This document shows, piece after piece, positions 49,708 to 59,211 of a DNA stretch of 64,000 nucleotides (the stretch's first letter is position 1; each line of letters begins with the position of its first letter). Origin of the DNA: Pseudomonadota bacterium (lineage in GTDB: Bacteria > Pseudomonadota > Alphaproteobacteria > Rhizobiales > Xanthobacteraceae); assembly GCA_018240595.1 (NCBI GenBank), contig JAFEFL010000064.1, forward strand, positions 186,001-250,000, in the 5' to 3' direction. Made by a program: the position numbers and the translations under genes. Under the pieces are notes generated by a model. The model was not told where the DNA came from, ran no database searches, and worked only from the letters and a program-made list of their open reading frames with translations.

Positions 49708-50568
49708 TCAATGCTTCCAGCCTGCCCCGACGATGATCTGGGCTGGGAAAGAGGCGCGGTTACCGACGACATATTGCTGCATCGAGGCGAGCGCAGCGAC
49801 CTCCGCTTCTGGGCGGCGGGTTTGCGGCACTTTTTCCAGCGCACGGCGGATGGCGGCGCCGCCGGCTTTCTGCGCCGTCCAGTACTGGTCGAAATCATCG
49901 ACCACGATGGTGGTATTGTGAACATGGATCGTGACGTCGGCGAATCCTGCTGATTTCATCGCGGCTTCGAGCGAGCCCGCCTCGGAAAACGCGAACGGCC
50001 CGCGCTCGGTGATCGGGGACGGGACGTCGTGGTACCGGGTCAACGCGGCGATCGGCCCGCCGAAATACGGATTGCGCTCCGCGGCGCCATGCATGGCGGC
50101 CACCAGCCGGCCGCCGCGGCGCAGCACCCGGAGCGTCTCCTTCAGGGCGAGCCGCGCATTGGTGAAATGCGGATAGGCGTATCGCGAGATCGCGCAATCG
50201 AAGGTGTTGTCCTGGAAGTCGAGACGTTCGGCTTCCATCTCAAAGAAATCGGCATTGCCGATGCCGAGCTCGCCGGCGCGCTTGCGCGCGGCGACGATCA
50301 TCGAGGGCGCGAAATCGATGCCGGTGACTTTGCCGTCCGGCGCGACGAGAGGCGCCGCTTCGAGCGCCGGACTGCCGGGGCCCGTCCCGACGTCGAGAAC
50401 CGTTTCGCCGTCGCGCAGCCGGGCGATCTCGAGAACCTTGGCGGCCGCCTGCGCCGACAGATCGGCCAGGGCGCCGGTGGCGAGCTTGTCGTAGCGCCGG
50501 CCGGCCTCGTCCCATTCCTGCCGACGCTTCAAGCGATAGTCTTCGTCCGACATTTCCACGTCAGGCAC
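49708..50568 (-). CDS. Class I SAM-dependent methyltransferase
   Basis: The 286-residue enzyme has motif I (GETVLDVGTGPGSPALEAAPLV), motif II (KVTGIDFAPSMIVAARKRA), motif post-II (FDCAISRYAYPHFTNARLALKETLRVLRRGGRL) as in UbiE/menaquinone-type enzymes. It ends thirteen bases from the junction with the recombinase fragment and is intact. The methyl acceptor is unknown. Confidence 0.87.
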   Translation of the reverse strand: MPDVEMSDEDYRLKRRQEWDEAGRRYDKLATGALADLSAQAAAKVLEIARLRDGETVLDVGTGPGSPALEAAPLVAPDGKVTGIDFAPSMIVAARKRAGELGIGNADFFEMEAERLDFQDNTFDCAISRYAYPHFTNARLALKETLRVLRRGGRLVAAMHGAAERNPYFGGPIAALTRYHDVPSPITERGPFAFSEAGSLEAAMKSAGFADVTIHVHNTTIVVDDFDQYWTAQKAGGAAIRRALEKVPQTRRPEAEVAALASMQQYVVGNRASFPAQIIVGAGWKH

Positions 50569-50599
50569 TCGCGTCTTTCAGTCCGCCGATCATTCCGAT

Positions 50600-51562
50600 T
50601 CAGAACTTGATGTTGGCGCCCTTGATGACGGGCTCCCACTTGGCGGCTTCGGCGGCGATGTATTTCTTAGCTTCGGCCGGCGTGCTCTGATTGGGTTGAA
50701 TGCCGGCGCCGCCCAAAATCTTGATTGCCGCGTCGGTCTTGAGATAGTCGTTGGCCGCCTTGTTCAGCTTGCTCACGATATCGGCCGGCGTGCCGTGCGG
50801 CGTCAGCATCGCATAGAACACGCTCGCTTCCAGCGAAGGAAAGCCGGCTTCCGCGGTCGTGGGGACGTCGGGCAGTCCTTCAAACCGCTTGCGGCTGCCA
50901 ATCGCCAGCGCTCGCAGCTTTCCCTCCTTCACCTGCGCGACGTAAGGCGCAATCGAATCCATCGCCAGATCGATCTGGCCGCCAATGAGGTCGACGACGA
51001 TTTCGCCGGAGCCCTTGTATTGAATGGTGCCGAATTTCAAACCTTCGCGCGACTTGATCAGCTCGCCGGTGATGTGTCCAAGCGAGCCGTTGCCGGGATA
51101 ACCGGCGTTGAGCTTGTCCGGGTTTGCCTTGGCGTAGGCGACCATGTCCTTCAGGGTCTTGAAGGGAGCATCGGGCCGCGTCGCGATGATGATCGGCGCC
51201 GTCCCGATCAAGGCGACGGCTTCGAAATCCTTGTCGGGATCGAAGGCCATGTCCTTGTACATGAACTTGTTGTTGGCGGCCGGTCCCGTCGTCGCCATCA
51301 GGATCGTGTAGCCGTCGGGCTGTGCATGAGCGACCGATGCGGCGCCAATGTTGCCGCCGGCGCCGGGCCGATTGACGACGACGAAAGGCTGGCCGAGCTC
51401 CGTCCGGAGATACTGCGCCATCGCGCGCGTGAAAATATCAACGGAGGAGCCAACGCCGAACGGCACGACAATCGTTACGTTGCGATTTGGATAAGTCTGT
51501 TGCGCCGCGGCCAGGTTGCAGAAGGTCACGCAGGCCACGATGGCTGCAAGAAGCGATCTCAT
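50600..51562 (-). CDS. Bug/TctC-family solute receptor
   Basis: The 320-residue protein has a signal peptide (LLAAIVACVTFCNLAAAQ) and a Bug fold (YPNRNVTIVVPFGVGSSVDIFTRAMAQYL, VVNRPGAGGNIGAASVAHAQPDGYTILM, VPTTAEAGFPSLEASVFYAM). It would bind a carboxylate in the periplasm for a tripartite tricarboxylate transporter. The start at 51562 avoids a 94-residue non-signal extension. No transporter subunits are adjacent; it may serve a distant TctAB. Confidence 0.9.
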   Translation of the reverse strand: MRSLLAAIVACVTFCNLAAAQQTYPNRNVTIVVPFGVGSSVDIFTRAMAQYLRTELGQPFVVVNRPGAGGNIGAASVAHAQPDGYTILMATTGPAANNKFMYKDMAFDPDKDFEAVALIGTAPIIIATRPDAPFKTLKDMVAYAKANPDKLNAGYPGNGSLGHITGELIKSREGLKFGTIQYKGSGEIVVDLIGGQIDLAMDSIAPYVAQVKEGKLRALAIGSRKRFEGLPDVPTTAEAGFPSLEASVFYAMLTPHGTPADIVSKLNKAANDYLKTDAAIKILGGAGIQPNQSTPAEAKKYIAAEAAKWEPVIKGANIKF

Positions 51563-51851
51563 GTTTCCAATCCCGTCGGTTATGCAAGATTTGTTGATTT
51601 CATTTCGAAGCGTTTCAGCAGCCGAGTCAAGCGAGCGAACAAACAATTCGTTCGCGTGCACGGCGATCGTTCCGTCGTTGCGAACCACGGCGGAATGAAT
51701 CGCCGCCGGTTTCGCGTGTGGGAACGATAATCGGTGTCGCGCAGCACGCTGGACGGCTCTCTCGAGCCCACGGCCGGTGCGGTTTGATTGCGTCATCAAG
51801 TAGAGGCGAATGACGGGCGCGTTCGTCCATTCGGCCGACTTCACTCAGGCG
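51563..51851. other. Short gap between a Bug receptor and an ABC exporter
   Basis: It contains the start of an N-terminal extension frame of the receptor and nothing else that I can support. Confidence 0.3.
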
Positions 51852-53708
51852 TCACCCGGTGCGGCGACGCCACCAGCCGGAGCGAACCGGAAGCCAGGAT
51901 TTCAGGTCGATGTCGCGCACCAGGCGAGAGCCGCCGGCGCGCCACTCCATCACCAGTTCGCGATCGTGGAACGCCTCCAGCTCCGGACGATGGCCGACGC
52001 TGATCAACGTCGTCTTCGGCAATCGTTCGGCCACCAGCCGCATCATCTGCTCCTGACTCGTGCGATCGAGCGCCGAGGTGGCTTCGTCGAGGATGGCGAT
52101 CGACGGGCGATGGATCAGCAGCCGGGCGAAGGACAGGCGCTGTTTTTCGCCCCCCGACAAAGCGTGATCCCACGACACGCCTTCTTCGTCGAGGCGCTCG
52201 ATGAGATAGCCGAGCCCCACCGCCTCCAGCGTGTCCCTGATGCGCCCGACATCGACCTCTTCCGCCGGCGTTGGATAGGTGGCGGCGCGACGCAGGCTGC
52301 CGACCGGGATGTAAGGCTTCTGCGGCAGCAGGAACAGCTTCGAGCCGGGCCCGAACAGGATTTCGCCCTCGCCCCACGGCCACAAACCGGCGATGGCACG
52401 CACCAGCGTGCTCTTGCCGGTGCCGGATTCGCCGACGACGAGAATTTTCTCGCCGGGCGCAATAGTGACCTCGGTGCCGTCGACCACCGAGGTGCCGTCA
52501 TCGAGCGTCACGGAGACGTTGCGCAGCCGCAGCGCCGCTTCCTCGGTGACGCCGCGGCTGATATGTCCGCTGCCGGTCTTTTCGGCGGCGGCAAGCGCAT
52601 CGAGCGACACCAGCAGCGACGCGATGCGATGCGCGGACGCGGTCCAGTCGGCGAAGCGCGGATAATTGTCGACGATCCAGCCGAATGCGCCCTGCACGAT
52701 GACAAAAGCCGAGCTTGCCTGCATCACCGCGCCGAGCGTCATCGAACCGTCGAGATATTTCGGCGCCGCCAGCAATACCGGGACCGCCCAGACGACGAGA
52801 GAACTGGTCTGCGACACGATCGTCGTTCGCATATGCTGGAAGCAGAGATCACGCCAGCGGCCGAGCACGGCGGCGAACGACCGGTCGAGTCCGGCGCGCT
52901 CCTCGCTCTCGCCGCCGAGCAGTGCGATGCTTTCGCCGTTCTCGCGCACGCGCTGCAGCACGAAGCGATATTCGGCTTCGGTCTGATTCTTCTGCTCAGA
53001 TACGACGATGAAACGCCGGCCGATGAACAGCATGGCGACGCTGCCGACCAGCGCATAGCCGATGGCGCCGAGCACCAGGAAGCCCGGAATGGTGACGGTC
53101 ATGCCGGCGAGCGGAAACGTCAGCGAGCCGCCGATCGTCCACAGCACGACGATGAAAGCCGACGCCGACAGCACGGCCGTCAGCAGGCCGACGGCAAAAT
53201 CGACGGGCGCATCGGTGGCGACGCGAAGGTCTTCCGCGATCCGGTATTCCGGATTCTGGTGCTCGCCGCGCACGAGATTGAGTTGGTAATAGCGATCATG
53301 CGCGAGCCATTGATCGAGCACGTGGCCGTTCATCCAGGCACGCCAGAGGCGCTGGATGGTCATTCGGAAGTAGACGCTGGCGACGCCCATGGCGACGCTG
53401 CTGGCGGCGAGCGGCACGAAGATCAATCCCTGCCGCAGCAGTTCGGCAGCGTTGCGTTGTTCGAGCGCGTCGAAGAACCACTTGTTCCAGCGGTTGAGGA
53501 CGAGACCAACTGCCAGCGTGCCGGCAATAAGAATGATCAAGCCGAGGGTCAACGCCCAGGCGGTTCGCGCATTGTGCCCCCAGTAGCCGCGGGCGCTGGC
53601 CCAGAAGCGCGCGACCAGACGAAACTTCGAGTGGTTGGACGGCGCGACGCGGTCGCCGGCCGCAGGGGCCATCGTGTCCGGCATATCTGGGTGCGCGTTC
53701 GCCGGCAT
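51852..53708 (-). CDS. SbmA/BacA-like ABC transporter (permease-ATPase)
   Basis: The 618-residue chain has an N-terminal membrane half with about six spans (WALTLGLIILIAGTLAVGLVL, PLAASSVAMGVASVYFRM) of the SbmA/BacA type, and a C-terminal ATPase: Walker A VVGESGTGKSTLVRAIAGLW, signature SGGEKQRLSFARLL, Walker B AILDEATSALDRTSQE. Family members export or import peptides and very-long-chain fatty acids. The gene starts seven bases after the GH1 stop, so it is co-transcribed with the two glycosidases. Confidence 0.88.
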   Translation of the reverse strand: MPANAHPDMPDTMAPAAGDRVAPSNHSKFRLVARFWASARGYWGHNARTAWALTLGLIILIAGTLAVGLVLNRWNKWFFDALEQRNAAELLRQGLIFVPLAASSVAMGVASVYFRMTIQRLWRAWMNGHVLDQWLAHDRYYQLNLVRGEHQNPEYRIAEDLRVATDAPVDFAVGLLTAVLSASAFIVVLWTIGGSLTFPLAGMTVTIPGFLVLGAIGYALVGSVAMLFIGRRFIVVSEQKNQTEAEYRFVLQRVRENGESIALLGGESEERAGLDRSFAAVLGRWRDLCFQHMRTTIVSQTSSLVVWAVPVLLAAPKYLDGSMTLGAVMQASSAFVIVQGAFGWIVDNYPRFADWTASAHRIASLLVSLDALAAAEKTGSGHISRGVTEEAALRLRNVSVTLDDGTSVVDGTEVTIAPGEKILVVGESGTGKSTLVRAIAGLWPWGEGEILFGPGSKLFLLPQKPYIPVGSLRRAATYPTPAEEVDVGRIRDTLEAVGLGYLIERLDEEGVSWDHALSGGEKQRLSFARLLIHRPSIAILDEATSALDRTSQEQMMRLVAERLPKTTLISVGHRPELEAFHDRELVMEWRAGGSRLVRDIDLKSWLPVRSGWWRRRTG

Positions 53709-53714
53709 GGCAAT

Positions 53715-55070
53715 TCAGCTGACCGTTTCGGCGCCGTGTCCGGCCGGTTGCTTGCCTCGCCGGGCGCGGATGAAGTCGGCATACCACTTCGCCGACGCCT
53801 TTGGCCGCCGCTGCAAGGTCGCGTAGTCGACGTGGACCAGGCCGAAGCGCTCCTTGAAGCCGCTGTTCCACTCGAAATTGTCCATGAGCGACCACACGAA
53901 ATAGCCGCGCACATCGGCGCCGGCCGTCATCGCGTCGTCCATCGCGCCGATATAGCCTCGCAAATAGTCGATGCGATCCTGATCCAACACCTCGCCGTTG
54001 TCGCCGACGTGGTCGATGGTGGCCGTGCCGTTCTCCATCACATAGATCGGCAATGAATAGGTGCGGTCGAGCAGCATCAAGGTTTCGCGCAAGCCGTCAG
54101 GCTCGATCGGCCATCCCATGCTGGTGCGCGGAATGTGCGCGGGGATCGGGCCGAAGCCGCTCTTGAGCATGTCGGTGCTCTCCTTGATGTAGAGCGGGCC
54201 GTAGTGATTGAGACCAAACCAGTCGGTCGGCCGGAAAATTTCGGCGAGATCGCCGGGCTTGATCAGCGGCGCCAGCATGCCGGCAAGCTGCGGCGGATAG
54301 CTGCCGAGCAGCTGCGGCTGCGGAAAAGCGCGGTTCCAGTACTCGTCGAATCGTTCGGTGGCGAGTTTGTCGGCAGGGCTGTCGCTGACGGGACGGCACG
54401 GCTGCACGTTGTGAATCGAGCCGATCGACGCGCGATCGACCGTCGCGCGGATCGCATCGACGGCGCGGCCATGCGCGCGATTGACGTTGTGAATGACCTT
54501 GAGAAGCAAGTCGTGATCGATCTTCCCGGGGGCGTGAGAACCATAGGCATAGCCGAGCAGCGAGAACACCGCGGGCTCGTTGAAGGTGGCGATGCGTTTG
54601 ATGCGGTCGCCATAACGGCGGCCGACGAGCGCGGCAAAATCGCCGAACCAAGTCGCGCTGTCGCGCGCCGTCCAGCCGCCGAGGTCTTCGAGCGCCTGCG
54701 GCAGATCCCAGTGATAAAGGCAGAGCCAGGGTTCGATGCCGGCGGCCAGCAACCGGTTGAGCAGGCGGTCGTAAAACGCAAGACCGGCTTCGTTGACGCG
54801 GCCGCGCCCTTCCGGAAGCACGCGTGGCCATGAAATGGAGAAGCGGTAGGCATCGACGCCCATGCGCTGCATCACCGCGACATCCTCGGCGTAGCGATGA
54901 TAGTGGTCGCAGGCGACGTCGGCGTTGTCGTGGTTGGCGATCTTGCCTTGCTGGCAGAACGTGTCCCAGATGCCCGGGCCGCGGCCGTCTTCTCGGGCCG
55001 CGCCCTCAATCTGGTAGTTCGAGGTCGAGACGCCCCAGATGAAAGCTGCGTTGCTCTTGTTCGTGCTCAT
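53715..55070 (-). CDS. GH1 beta-glucosidase
   Basis: The 451-residue GH1 enzyme has the acid/base Glu in RIATFNEPAVFSL and the nucleophile Glu in YVMENGTATID, plus AFIWGVSTSNYQIEGAAREDG and SISWPRVLPEG. It has no signal peptide, so it acts in the cytoplasm on beta-linked sugars or glucosides. The length is the usual one for GH1. Confidence 0.93.
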   Translation of the reverse strand: MSTNKSNAAFIWGVSTSNYQIEGAAREDGRGPGIWDTFCQQGKIANHDNADVACDHYHRYAEDVAVMQRMGVDAYRFSISWPRVLPEGRGRVNEAGLAFYDRLLNRLLAAGIEPWLCLYHWDLPQALEDLGGWTARDSATWFGDFAALVGRRYGDRIKRIATFNEPAVFSLLGYAYGSHAPGKIDHDLLLKVIHNVNRAHGRAVDAIRATVDRASIGSIHNVQPCRPVSDSPADKLATERFDEYWNRAFPQPQLLGSYPPQLAGMLAPLIKPGDLAEIFRPTDWFGLNHYGPLYIKESTDMLKSGFGPIPAHIPRTSMGWPIEPDGLRETLMLLDRTYSLPIYVMENGTATIDHVGDNGEVLDQDRIDYLRGYIGAMDDAMTAGADVRGYFVWSLMDNFEWNSGFKERFGLVHVDYATLQRRPKASAKWYADFIRARRGKQPAGHGAETVS

Positions 55071-55082
55071 GTCCGGTTCCGG

Positions 55083-56363
55083 TTAAAGGCAGGCGCGGAT
55101 ATAAGGGCGGTTGATCTCCCAGAGCTCGTCCAGGATCGCGACGGCCGCCGCCGCCGAGTTGACGACCGGATCGATCATCAGGGCCTGCAAGGCGATCTCC
55201 CTGGAGGCGCGCACGGCGGCTTCGACGGCCATCTCCTGCACCGCGGCTTGAATCCGGAGGAGCTTGCTGACGCCTTGCGGCAGCGGACCGAGCGAAATCG
55301 GGTGAACTCCGGCGGCGTCCGCCATGACCGGCACTTCGACGGCGGCGTCATTCGGCAGGTTCGGAATGACGCCGCCGTTTGGCACAATGGCGGATTCGAT
55401 GAAGCGGTGGCGGTTGTTGAGGATGGCGGTGATGATGGCGACGCCGCGCTCGCCCGAGGTGGTCAGCCAGTCTTCGGGCATCGGCTTCCGGCTGGCGACG
55501 ACGTCGTCGATCAGTTTCGCCAAGGCCGCGCGGTTGTCTTCGTCCCACTTGAAATCGTAGCCGGCTTCGCCGGCCTCCCAGCCGTAAGGCAGGAATTCGC
55601 CGACATGACTGTCGCCGCAGCCGATCCAGTGATCGAAGGCGCGGACCAGACGGCGCGACAGCGGCTGATAGGTCGGGTCGAACTCGCGCTCCTTGCGGCG
55701 GAACCGCGGATAGAGATCTTCGCCGCTGTCGCGATGCCGCACCTGCATGATGCATTGCGCGTGATTGATGCCGGCGGCGAGCACCTCAACCTGCTCGTTC
55801 GGCAGGCCCACGATGTGCGCGATATGATCGCGCGCCATGAAGACGCCGTGGCAGAGCCCGATGCTTTTGATCGGGCTGTATTTGCCGAGCGCCAGCACGA
55901 TGCGGCTCTCGGGATTGGAGAAGTTGATCAGCAAGGCCCCGGGGCACTTCTCCTCCATGTCGCGGGCAATGTCGAAGACCAGGGGCAAGGTGCGGAGCGT
56001 GAAGAACAGCGCGCCTGGGCCGCCGTTTTCTCCCAACGTATGGCGGATGCCGTGCTTGCGCGGAATTTCGAAGTCATGCTTCCAGAGCCGATTGCGATCG
56101 ATGGCGCTGGCGTTGACGACGAAGGAGGCGCCGTCGAGCGCGGCGCGCCGGTCCGTCGTTGCCTCGATCGTCAGCCCGGCGCCGGAGCGTGCGTTCATCA
56201 GGCGCGCCAGCTCGGCAACCCGTGCGAGGGCGTCGGCATGCCTGCCGACCAGAGTCAGGGTGCTGCCGGCAAGCTCACGGCTCGACATGACGTCGCGCAG
56301 CATGCTCATGCCGAACGACATGCTGGTCGCGCCGATGAAGGCGATTTTTGCCGTGTTGCCCAT
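55083..56363 (-). CDS. GH4-family alpha-glucosidase/galactosidase-like enzyme
   Basis: The 426-residue NAD- and Mn-dependent glycosidase begins KIAFIGATSMSFGMSMLRDV (NAD-binding loop), with NFSNPESRIVLALGKYSP, the metal-binding Cys-His in IGLCHGVFMARDHI, and GINHAQCIMQV. It ends close to the GH1 gene (12 bases). The sugar linkage cannot be told from motifs; GH4 includes alpha- and beta-acting members. Confidence 0.88.
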   Translation of the reverse strand: MGNTAKIAFIGATSMSFGMSMLRDVMSSRELAGSTLTLVGRHADALARVAELARLMNARSGAGLTIEATTDRRAALDGASFVVNASAIDRNRLWKHDFEIPRKHGIRHTLGENGGPGALFFTLRTLPLVFDIARDMEEKCPGALLINFSNPESRIVLALGKYSPIKSIGLCHGVFMARDHIAHIVGLPNEQVEVLAAGINHAQCIMQVRHRDSGEDLYPRFRRKEREFDPTYQPLSRRLVRAFDHWIGCGDSHVGEFLPYGWEAGEAGYDFKWDEDNRAALAKLIDDVVASRKPMPEDWLTTSGERGVAIITAILNNRHRFIESAIVPNGGVIPNLPNDAAVEVPVMADAAGVHPISLGPLPQGVSKLLRIQAAVQEMAVEAAVRASREIALQALMIDPVVNSAAAAVAILDELWEINRPYIRACL

Positions 56364-56588
56364 CCGAAATCCGCGACCTTTTACGGGCTTCCGCGGGCAG
56401 GTTACGGGACGGCGGCCGGTCCTTCTTGACGTACCTCAAGGGCGGCGAGGTTCCGGTTCGCGCGAAAGGCGGTGGCCCGACGACCCGCGGTGCTTTTCGC
56501 ACGTCGAAAAAGCCGGCGAAAATGCGGGGCCAGCCGGCGCGGTCCTGCTATCAACCGGCGTCCAGGGCGACGGTGCGAAAGGCAGACA

Positions 56589-57050
56589 ATGCGTATTGAC
56601 GACGAGCGGTTGCGGCTGACCCAGGTATTGCACGCCCTGCTGGTCGACTATTGGCACGATGTCGACAGGAACTGGGGCCGCAATGCCCCCGATTATTACA
56701 CCGAGGATGCCAAGTTCGTCGGCTCGCTCACCAGCTATGAGGGCCGCGAAAAAATCCGCGCCTTCTACAAATGGCGCGAGGATCGCGGCGACCGCACCGT
56801 CGTGCACTCGGTGCAGAATTTCAAGGCGTTCTTCGGCTCCACGCCGGACACGGCAACCTGCAACTGGTTCATGATGCTGTACGCGGCGGACGGCAAGCCC
56901 GTGCTGCCGACGCATCCGCCGATCCAGATCGCCTACATGACCGACCATCTCGTCTACACGAAGGACGGCTGGAAGGTGACCTACCGCAAATTCGATCCGC
57001 TGTTCGAAGGCGGCACGCCGCCGACCAACCCGGTGCTGAACGACAAGTAG
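56589..57050 (+). CDS. NTF2/SnoaL-like protein
   Basis: The 153-residue protein has a cone-shaped NTF2 fold (LTQVLHALLVDYWHDVDRNWGR, DYYTEDAKFVGSLTSYEGREKIRAFYKWR) as in SnoaL-like and aromatic dioxygenase small-subunit proteins. ATG 56589 follows AAGG. It converges on the IclR gene with five bases between them, and may act on an aromatic or sugar-derived substrate. Confidence 0.82.
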   Translation: MRIDDERLRLTQVLHALLVDYWHDVDRNWGRNAPDYYTEDAKFVGSLTSYEGREKIRAFYKWREDRGDRTVVHSVQNFKAFFGSTPDTATCNWFMMLYAADGKPVLPTHPPIQIAYMTDHLVYTKDGWKVTYRKFDPLFEGGTPPTNPVLNDK

Positions 57051-57055
57051 GGACG

Positions 57056-57997
57056 CTAGATCGTCACGTCGTATTCGCGGCGCGCGGAGGCGTCGAGGTG
57101 CGGACGGTCGCTGATGAAGGCGAGGGCATGCTCGATGTTGAGCCGCGTCTCGACCAGCGGCTTCAGCACGGCCTTCTTGATGTCCTTCTGCGGCACCGAC
57201 GAGGTGAAGAAGCTGACCGACATCACGGCGGCGACCTTGTCGCTCTCCATGAGAGGCACGGCGAAGGTCGTCATCCGCGCCGGCTCGGTGCGCGGATCGC
57301 GCATGGCGTAGCCCGCACTGCGCGCACGCTTGAGATGCTCGCGGAAAGCGGCTTCTTCCTGCGGGCCGAACTCCTGCGGCATTTCCTTGCGCAGGCGCGC
57401 GATGTGGCGCTCGCGTTCGTCCTCGCCGCAGAACGCCATATAGGCACGGCCCATCGCGAAGCGGAACAGGTCGGGGCGCTTGCCGAGCACGGTGTTGGTG
57501 TGGACCACCGGACTGATGGTGCCCGTCCAGTACACGATCTCGATGGCGTCGCCGTCGATGACGCCGAGGCCGATCGGCCACTTGATCTGGCGCGTCAGGC
57601 CGATGGACAGCGGCCGCGCGATCTCGATGACGCGGGAGATGCCGCCATAGCCCGCCGACAGTTCGAGCACCTTCTTCGTGACTCGATAGCCGCCGCACAT
57701 GTTGTCGCGCACGACATAGCCCTCGTGCATGAGCGTCTCGAGCAGGCGCACGATGGTCGGCCGCGGGATGGCGGTCGCGGCGTGGATCGAGTTCACCGTG
57801 ACGATGGACTTCTCGTTCGCGACCTTGAGCACGTGCAGCGCGCGGCACACGGCATTGACCGGCGGATAGGAGCGGTCGAGCGGATTGGTGTGGCCGCGCC
57901 GCGAATTGGTGCGGCAGTGGATGTTCGACGGCACCAGGCCCGGCAGCACATCGCCGACCGGCTCCATGCGGGTGAGGTCGCGGACCGCTTTGTTCAC
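57056..57997 (-). CDS. IclR-family transcriptional regulator
   Basis: The 313-residue protein has an N-terminal winged helix (VNAVCRALHVLKVANEKSIVTVNSIHAATAIPRPTIVRLLETLMHEGYVV) and the IclR effector domain (RFAMGRAYMAFCGEDERERH, VPLMESDKVAAVMSVSFF). A ~40-residue N-terminal extension (residues 1-45) precedes the HTH. It would control the adjacent catabolic genes. An internal Met (residue 11) is another possible start. Confidence 0.88.
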   Translation of the reverse strand: MNKAVRDLTRMEPVGDVLPGLVPSNIHCRTNSRRGHTNPLDRSYPPVNAVCRALHVLKVANEKSIVTVNSIHAATAIPRPTIVRLLETLMHEGYVVRDNMCGGYRVTKKVLELSAGYGGISRVIEIARPLSIGLTRQIKWPIGLGVIDGDAIEIVYWTGTISPVVHTNTVLGKRPDLFRFAMGRAYMAFCGEDERERHIARLRKEMPQEFGPQEEAAFREHLKRARSAGYAMRDPRTEPARMTTFAVPLMESDKVAAVMSVSFFTSSVPQKDIKKAVLKPLVETRLNIEHALAFISDRPHLDASARREYDVTI

Positions 57998-58237
57998 CTG
58001 ACTGTTTCCCCCTGATCGGCGGCGCCGCGAACGCCCGCAAACAGGCGGATTGGTGCGGCTTTTGACGCGATCATATCAGCGGGCCCCGACCGCGATAAGG
58101 CCGGCGAGGGGGCAAAGCGCGGTTCATTTCGCTCCGCGAAATTCGGCGGCAAGAGCCCTGCCGCCCCCGGAGGGGCCGCCCTAAGATCGGCGCCTCGGTC
58201 GCGACAGGTCGGCCGGCTGGAGAAGAAGACGAAGACG

Positions 58238-59167
58238 ATGAGCGGTGTGTCGAAGCGTGTGGCGTCCAAGTCCGTGTTCCGCGATCAGGAACCGCAGAAT
58301 GTCAGCCCGGATGGCCTCGCCCGAACCTGGATCACGCGGGGCGGCAACTTCGCCGTGTGCATGTCTGAGGTGAAGCCGGGCGCGGTGCTGTCGCGGGAGG
58401 CCAATCCGGAAGAATACATGGTGGTCGTCCCGCCGGGCGGCGCGTCGCTGACGATCAACGCCGGCGGCGAGACGGTCGAAGCCGAGCCTGAATCGCTGAC
58501 CATCGTGCCGCCGGGCGCCAGCGAAGTGATCGCGCGCAGCGCCGGCAAGATCGCTCGCATTTTCTCGAAGGCGTCGGCCGACATCATGGCGCTGGCGATC
58601 AACAAGGACGTTTATGCCGATGGCGCGCCGGAACTGGCGCCGCCCGATCTGTGGCCGGAACCCGTCGGCGGCTACAAGCTGCGTCACTATCCGCTGGCGC
58701 AATATCTCGATCCCAAGGGCGACCGCATCCAGCCACGCTGCTTCCGCTCGACCAACATGATGGTCAATTTGTTCGGGCAGTTCTTCACGCGCCGACCGAC
58801 CAATTCACTCAGCCCGCACTGGCACGACGATTTCGAGCAGGGCTCGCTCTGCTTCGAAGGCACCTGGATGCACCACATGCGCTACAACTGGGGCGCCGAC
58901 CTGAGCACCTGGGTGCCGGACGACCACGCCGAGATGGCGACGCCGTCGGTCATCATCATTCCCGCGCTCGCGATCCACACCAGCCGCTGCATCGGCCAGG
59001 ACGGGCCGTCGAGCTCGCTCTACGACATCTTCTGCCCGCCGCGCATGGATTTTGCGTCGAAGAAAGGCTTCGTTATCAATGAAGACGAGTACCCGCTGCC
59101 CGTCATGGACGGTGAGCAGAAGATCAAGACCGGCGGCACGCTGCTGAGCTGGCAGAAGCCGGGCTGA
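58238..59167 (+). CDS. Cupin-domain protein
   Basis: The 309-residue protein has two cupin-like halves. The second has the His-rich motif SPHWHDDFEQGSLCFEGTWMHHM. The first (about 45-110) has GAVLSREANPEEYMVVVPPGG and lacks His. Such proteins are dioxygenases, isomerases or binding proteins. It is upstream of an SDR gene by 45 bases and could be co-transcribed. No exact reaction is assigned. Confidence 0.8.
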   Translation: MSGVSKRVASKSVFRDQEPQNVSPDGLARTWITRGGNFAVCMSEVKPGAVLSREANPEEYMVVVPPGGASLTINAGGETVEAEPESLTIVPPGASEVIARSAGKIARIFSKASADIMALAINKDVYADGAPELAPPDLWPEPVGGYKLRHYPLAQYLDPKGDRIQPRCFRSTNMMVNLFGQFFTRRPTNSLSPHWHDDFEQGSLCFEGTWMHHMRYNWGADLSTWVPDDHAEMATPSVIIIPALAIHTSRCIGQDGPSSSLYDIFCPPRMDFASKKGFVINEDEYPLPVMDGEQKIKTGGTLLSWQKPG

Positions 59168-59211
59168 AGCCGTTTTCATCCGCATTACCGATATCGACCG
59201 TCAGAGGATTC

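Noticed and set aside
49513..49953. Extended reading frame from the recombinase fragment into core DNA
   Set aside because: Beyond about 49695 it is antisense to the methyltransferase gene, so only the repeat-derived part is meaningful.
51810..54056. Long plus-strand open frame (748 codons) over the SbmA/BacA-like gene and the start of the GH1 region
   Set aside because: It is antisense to strongly supported genes and rich in His, Gln, Arg and Asp, the usual shadow of GC-rich coding sequence.
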